64,000 nucleotides of DNA, taken from contig NZ_JABTCF010000001.1 in the NCBI RefSeq assembly GCF_014596745.1, positions 372,001 to 436,000 of the forward strand, read 5' to 3'. The notes under the pieces are model-generated. The model was given only the letters and a program-made list of their open reading frames with translations. It ran no database searches and was not told where the DNA came from. Both the position numbers and the translations under genes were made by a program. Positions within the stretch are counted from its first letter, which is position 1; every line of letters begins with the position of its first letter. Shown piece by piece: positions 62,859 through 64,000 of the stretch. Source of the DNA: Maribacter aquimaris. GTDB lineage: Bacteria > Bacteroidota > Bacteroidia > Flavobacteriales > Flavobacteriaceae.

Positions 62859-64000
62859 ATGTATACGATACTTGACATAGAAACAACGGGCGGAAAATAC
62901 AATGAAGAAGGTATTACAGAGATAGCCATCCACAAATTTGATGGCCATAAGGTCGTCGACAAGTTTATAAGTTTGATAAACCCAGAAAGGGAAATTCAAC
63001 CTTTTGTGGTCAATTTAACAGGAATCAACGCTAAAATGCTCCGTACGGCCCCCAAGTTTTATGAGGTGGCCAAACGAATCATTGAAATAACCGAGGATTC
63101 GGTCCTCGTTGCCCACAATGCCCAATTCGACTATAGAATATTAAGGACCGAATTTAGGCGCTTGGGCTATAATTTTGAGCGAAAGACCTTATGTACCGTT
63201 GACCTTTCAAAAAAACTCCTTCCTGATGCCGAATCGTATAGTTTGGGTAAATTGGTAAGGGCCCTCGGAATTCCCATGAGTGACCGACATAGGGCAAATG
63301 GTGATGCTATCGCCACCCTTAAGCTTTTTAAATTGTTGCTTACAAAAGACACTGAGAAAACCATCATCAAAGAAGTCGTTCGCGAAGAAACCCATGGTGA
63401 ACTTTCACAAAGGCAATTGGACATTGTTGAACAAATGCCTTCGGAAACCGGGTTATATTATATGCATGACAAAAAAGGGGATATACTTTTCCTTGGCAAA
63501 AGCACCAATATAAAAAAACGCGTAAATCAACACTTTACAAAGAGTGGGGATAAGGCAAGACAGCTTCAAAAAGAGACAAAGACAATTACTTTCGAGGAAA
63601 CAGGAAGTGAGCTTGTGGCCTTATTGAAAGAGAATGGGGAACTCTTGAAAAACAACCCAAAATACAATCCCAACACACGTAAAAAACGATTACAGGCCCT
63701 TTATATGATTCCCGATATCAATGGCTACCAAAAATTTGAAATTGGACCATACAATAAAGGTAAAGCATGTGTGACAACCTTCAATGGCGCTCTTTCGGCA
63801 AAAAACTTTCTTCAAAAAATCACAGCGGAATTCCAACTTTGCCCGAAACTCAATGGTTTGGAAGAAGCGGTTTGTGATAATGGACAAAACAACCAATGTC
63901 TCGGGGCCTGTAAAGGTCAAGAGACGCCATTGGACTATAATCAAAGGGCACAACAAGTATTGGAGAAATACAGCCTGTTGGGTAAGTCGATGATCATAAT
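62859..64000 (+). CDS. DEDDh exonuclease fused to a GIY-YIG (UvrC-like) domain, C-terminus cut by window end
   Basis: At least 380 codons, open to the window end. Residues 1-165 are a DnaQ-like 3'-5' exonuclease: metal site D6-I-E8 (YTILDIETTGG), VAHNAQFDYRIL and the RHRANGDA motif. Residues about 195-280 are a GIY-YIG-type nuclease domain of the UvrC N-terminal kind (ETGLYYMHDKKGDILFLGKSTNIKKRVNQHF). A region with several cysteines (CPKLNGLEEAVC, CLGACKG) follows. Combinations of DnaQ and UvrC-like modules are found in Cho-type repair proteins. Starts at ATG 62859, 23 bases after the YggS gene. Confidence 0.85.
   Translation, partial: MYTILDIETTGGKYNEEGITEIAIHKFDGHKVVDKFISLINPEREIQPFVVNLTGINAKMLRTAPKFYEVAKRIIEITEDSVLVAHNAQFDYRILRTEFRRLGYNFERKTLCTVDLSKKLLPDAESYSLGKLVRALGIPMSDRHRANGDAIATLKLFKLLLTKDTEKTIIKEVVREETHGELSQRQLDIVEQMPSETGLYYMHDKKGDILFLGKSTNIKKRVNQHFTKSGDKARQLQKETKTITFEETGSELVALLKENGELLKNNPKYNPNTRKKRLQALYMIPDINGYQKFEIGPYNKGKACVTTFNGALSAKNFLQKITAEFQLCPKLNGLEEAVCDNGQNNQCLGACKGQETPLDYNQRAQQVLEKYSLLGKSMII

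Overview
The window is chromosomal DNA from a member of the Bacteroidetes, most likely a marine Flavobacteriaceae. Support comes from a PorP/SprF-type outer-membrane protein of type IX secretion, a YtxJ bacilliredoxin (bacillithiol chemistry), many lipoproteins with short lipoboxes, a TPR histidine kinase, and promoters of the TTG-N19-TAnnTTTG type, the clearest lying in front of the SRP RNA. Genes are dense on both strands. I saw no rRNA, tRNA, insertion sequence, prophage, integrase or CRISPR array, and base composition looks even throughout.

Left part (1-8480): the 5' part of a UvrD/PcrA helicase, a secreted DsrE-like protein, a secreted M20 amidohydrolase, an FMN-binding glutamate-synthase-family protein, an OmpA-like coiled-coil protein, a small membrane protein, and an overlapping pair encoding an M1 aminopeptidase and a patatin-like lipase. 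A 550-base gap (8481-9033) carries four alternating REP-like short palindromic repeats. Then follow recG, an SRAP (YedK/HMCES) protein, a small VOC protein, a tricorn-like S41 protease, a pirin, a PAS/zinc-ribbon protein and a DUF1080 protein.

Middle (19000-41700): panB-lspA-rluA-lipoprotein cluster; an EamA transporter with a helical-repeat protein; leuA-leuB; two TlpA/thioredoxin-like lipoproteins (one without cysteines); pheT; a fasciclin protein; an ABC-F ATPase with a degenerate second Walker A; fructose-6-phosphate aldolase/transaldolase-like; an SDR; the small SRP RNA; and a glutaminyl cyclase, thioesterase and beta-helix lipoprotein operon.

The most unusual stretch is 41700-46800. 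A LytTR regulator with a degenerate receiver is followed by a small exported protein made of four identical 18-residue Cys/His/Asp-rich repeats, a lipoprotein-like TPR histidine kinase, a NarL-type response regulator and an unrecognised 213-residue protein. The first and last genes share the same palindromic element (ACCTTAT-N5-ATAAGGT) 26-29 bases upstream of a TAnnTTTG promoter element. This looks like a small regulon wrapped around its own two-component system and an exported repeat protein. It is my best candidate for an undescribed system.

Right part (46800-64000): glyA, fumarylacetoacetase, a lipoprotein, ytxJ, clpB, a TetR regulator with a candidate operator, a PorP/SprF-SPOR fusion, a histidine-phosphatase lipoprotein, a DUF6503-like lipoprotein, smpB (apparently leaderless), pcm, and a five-gene run on the + strand (oxidoreductase, 3-hydroxyacyl-CoA dehydrogenase, DUF1015, YggS, and a DEDDh exonuclease/GIY-YIG protein cut by the window end).
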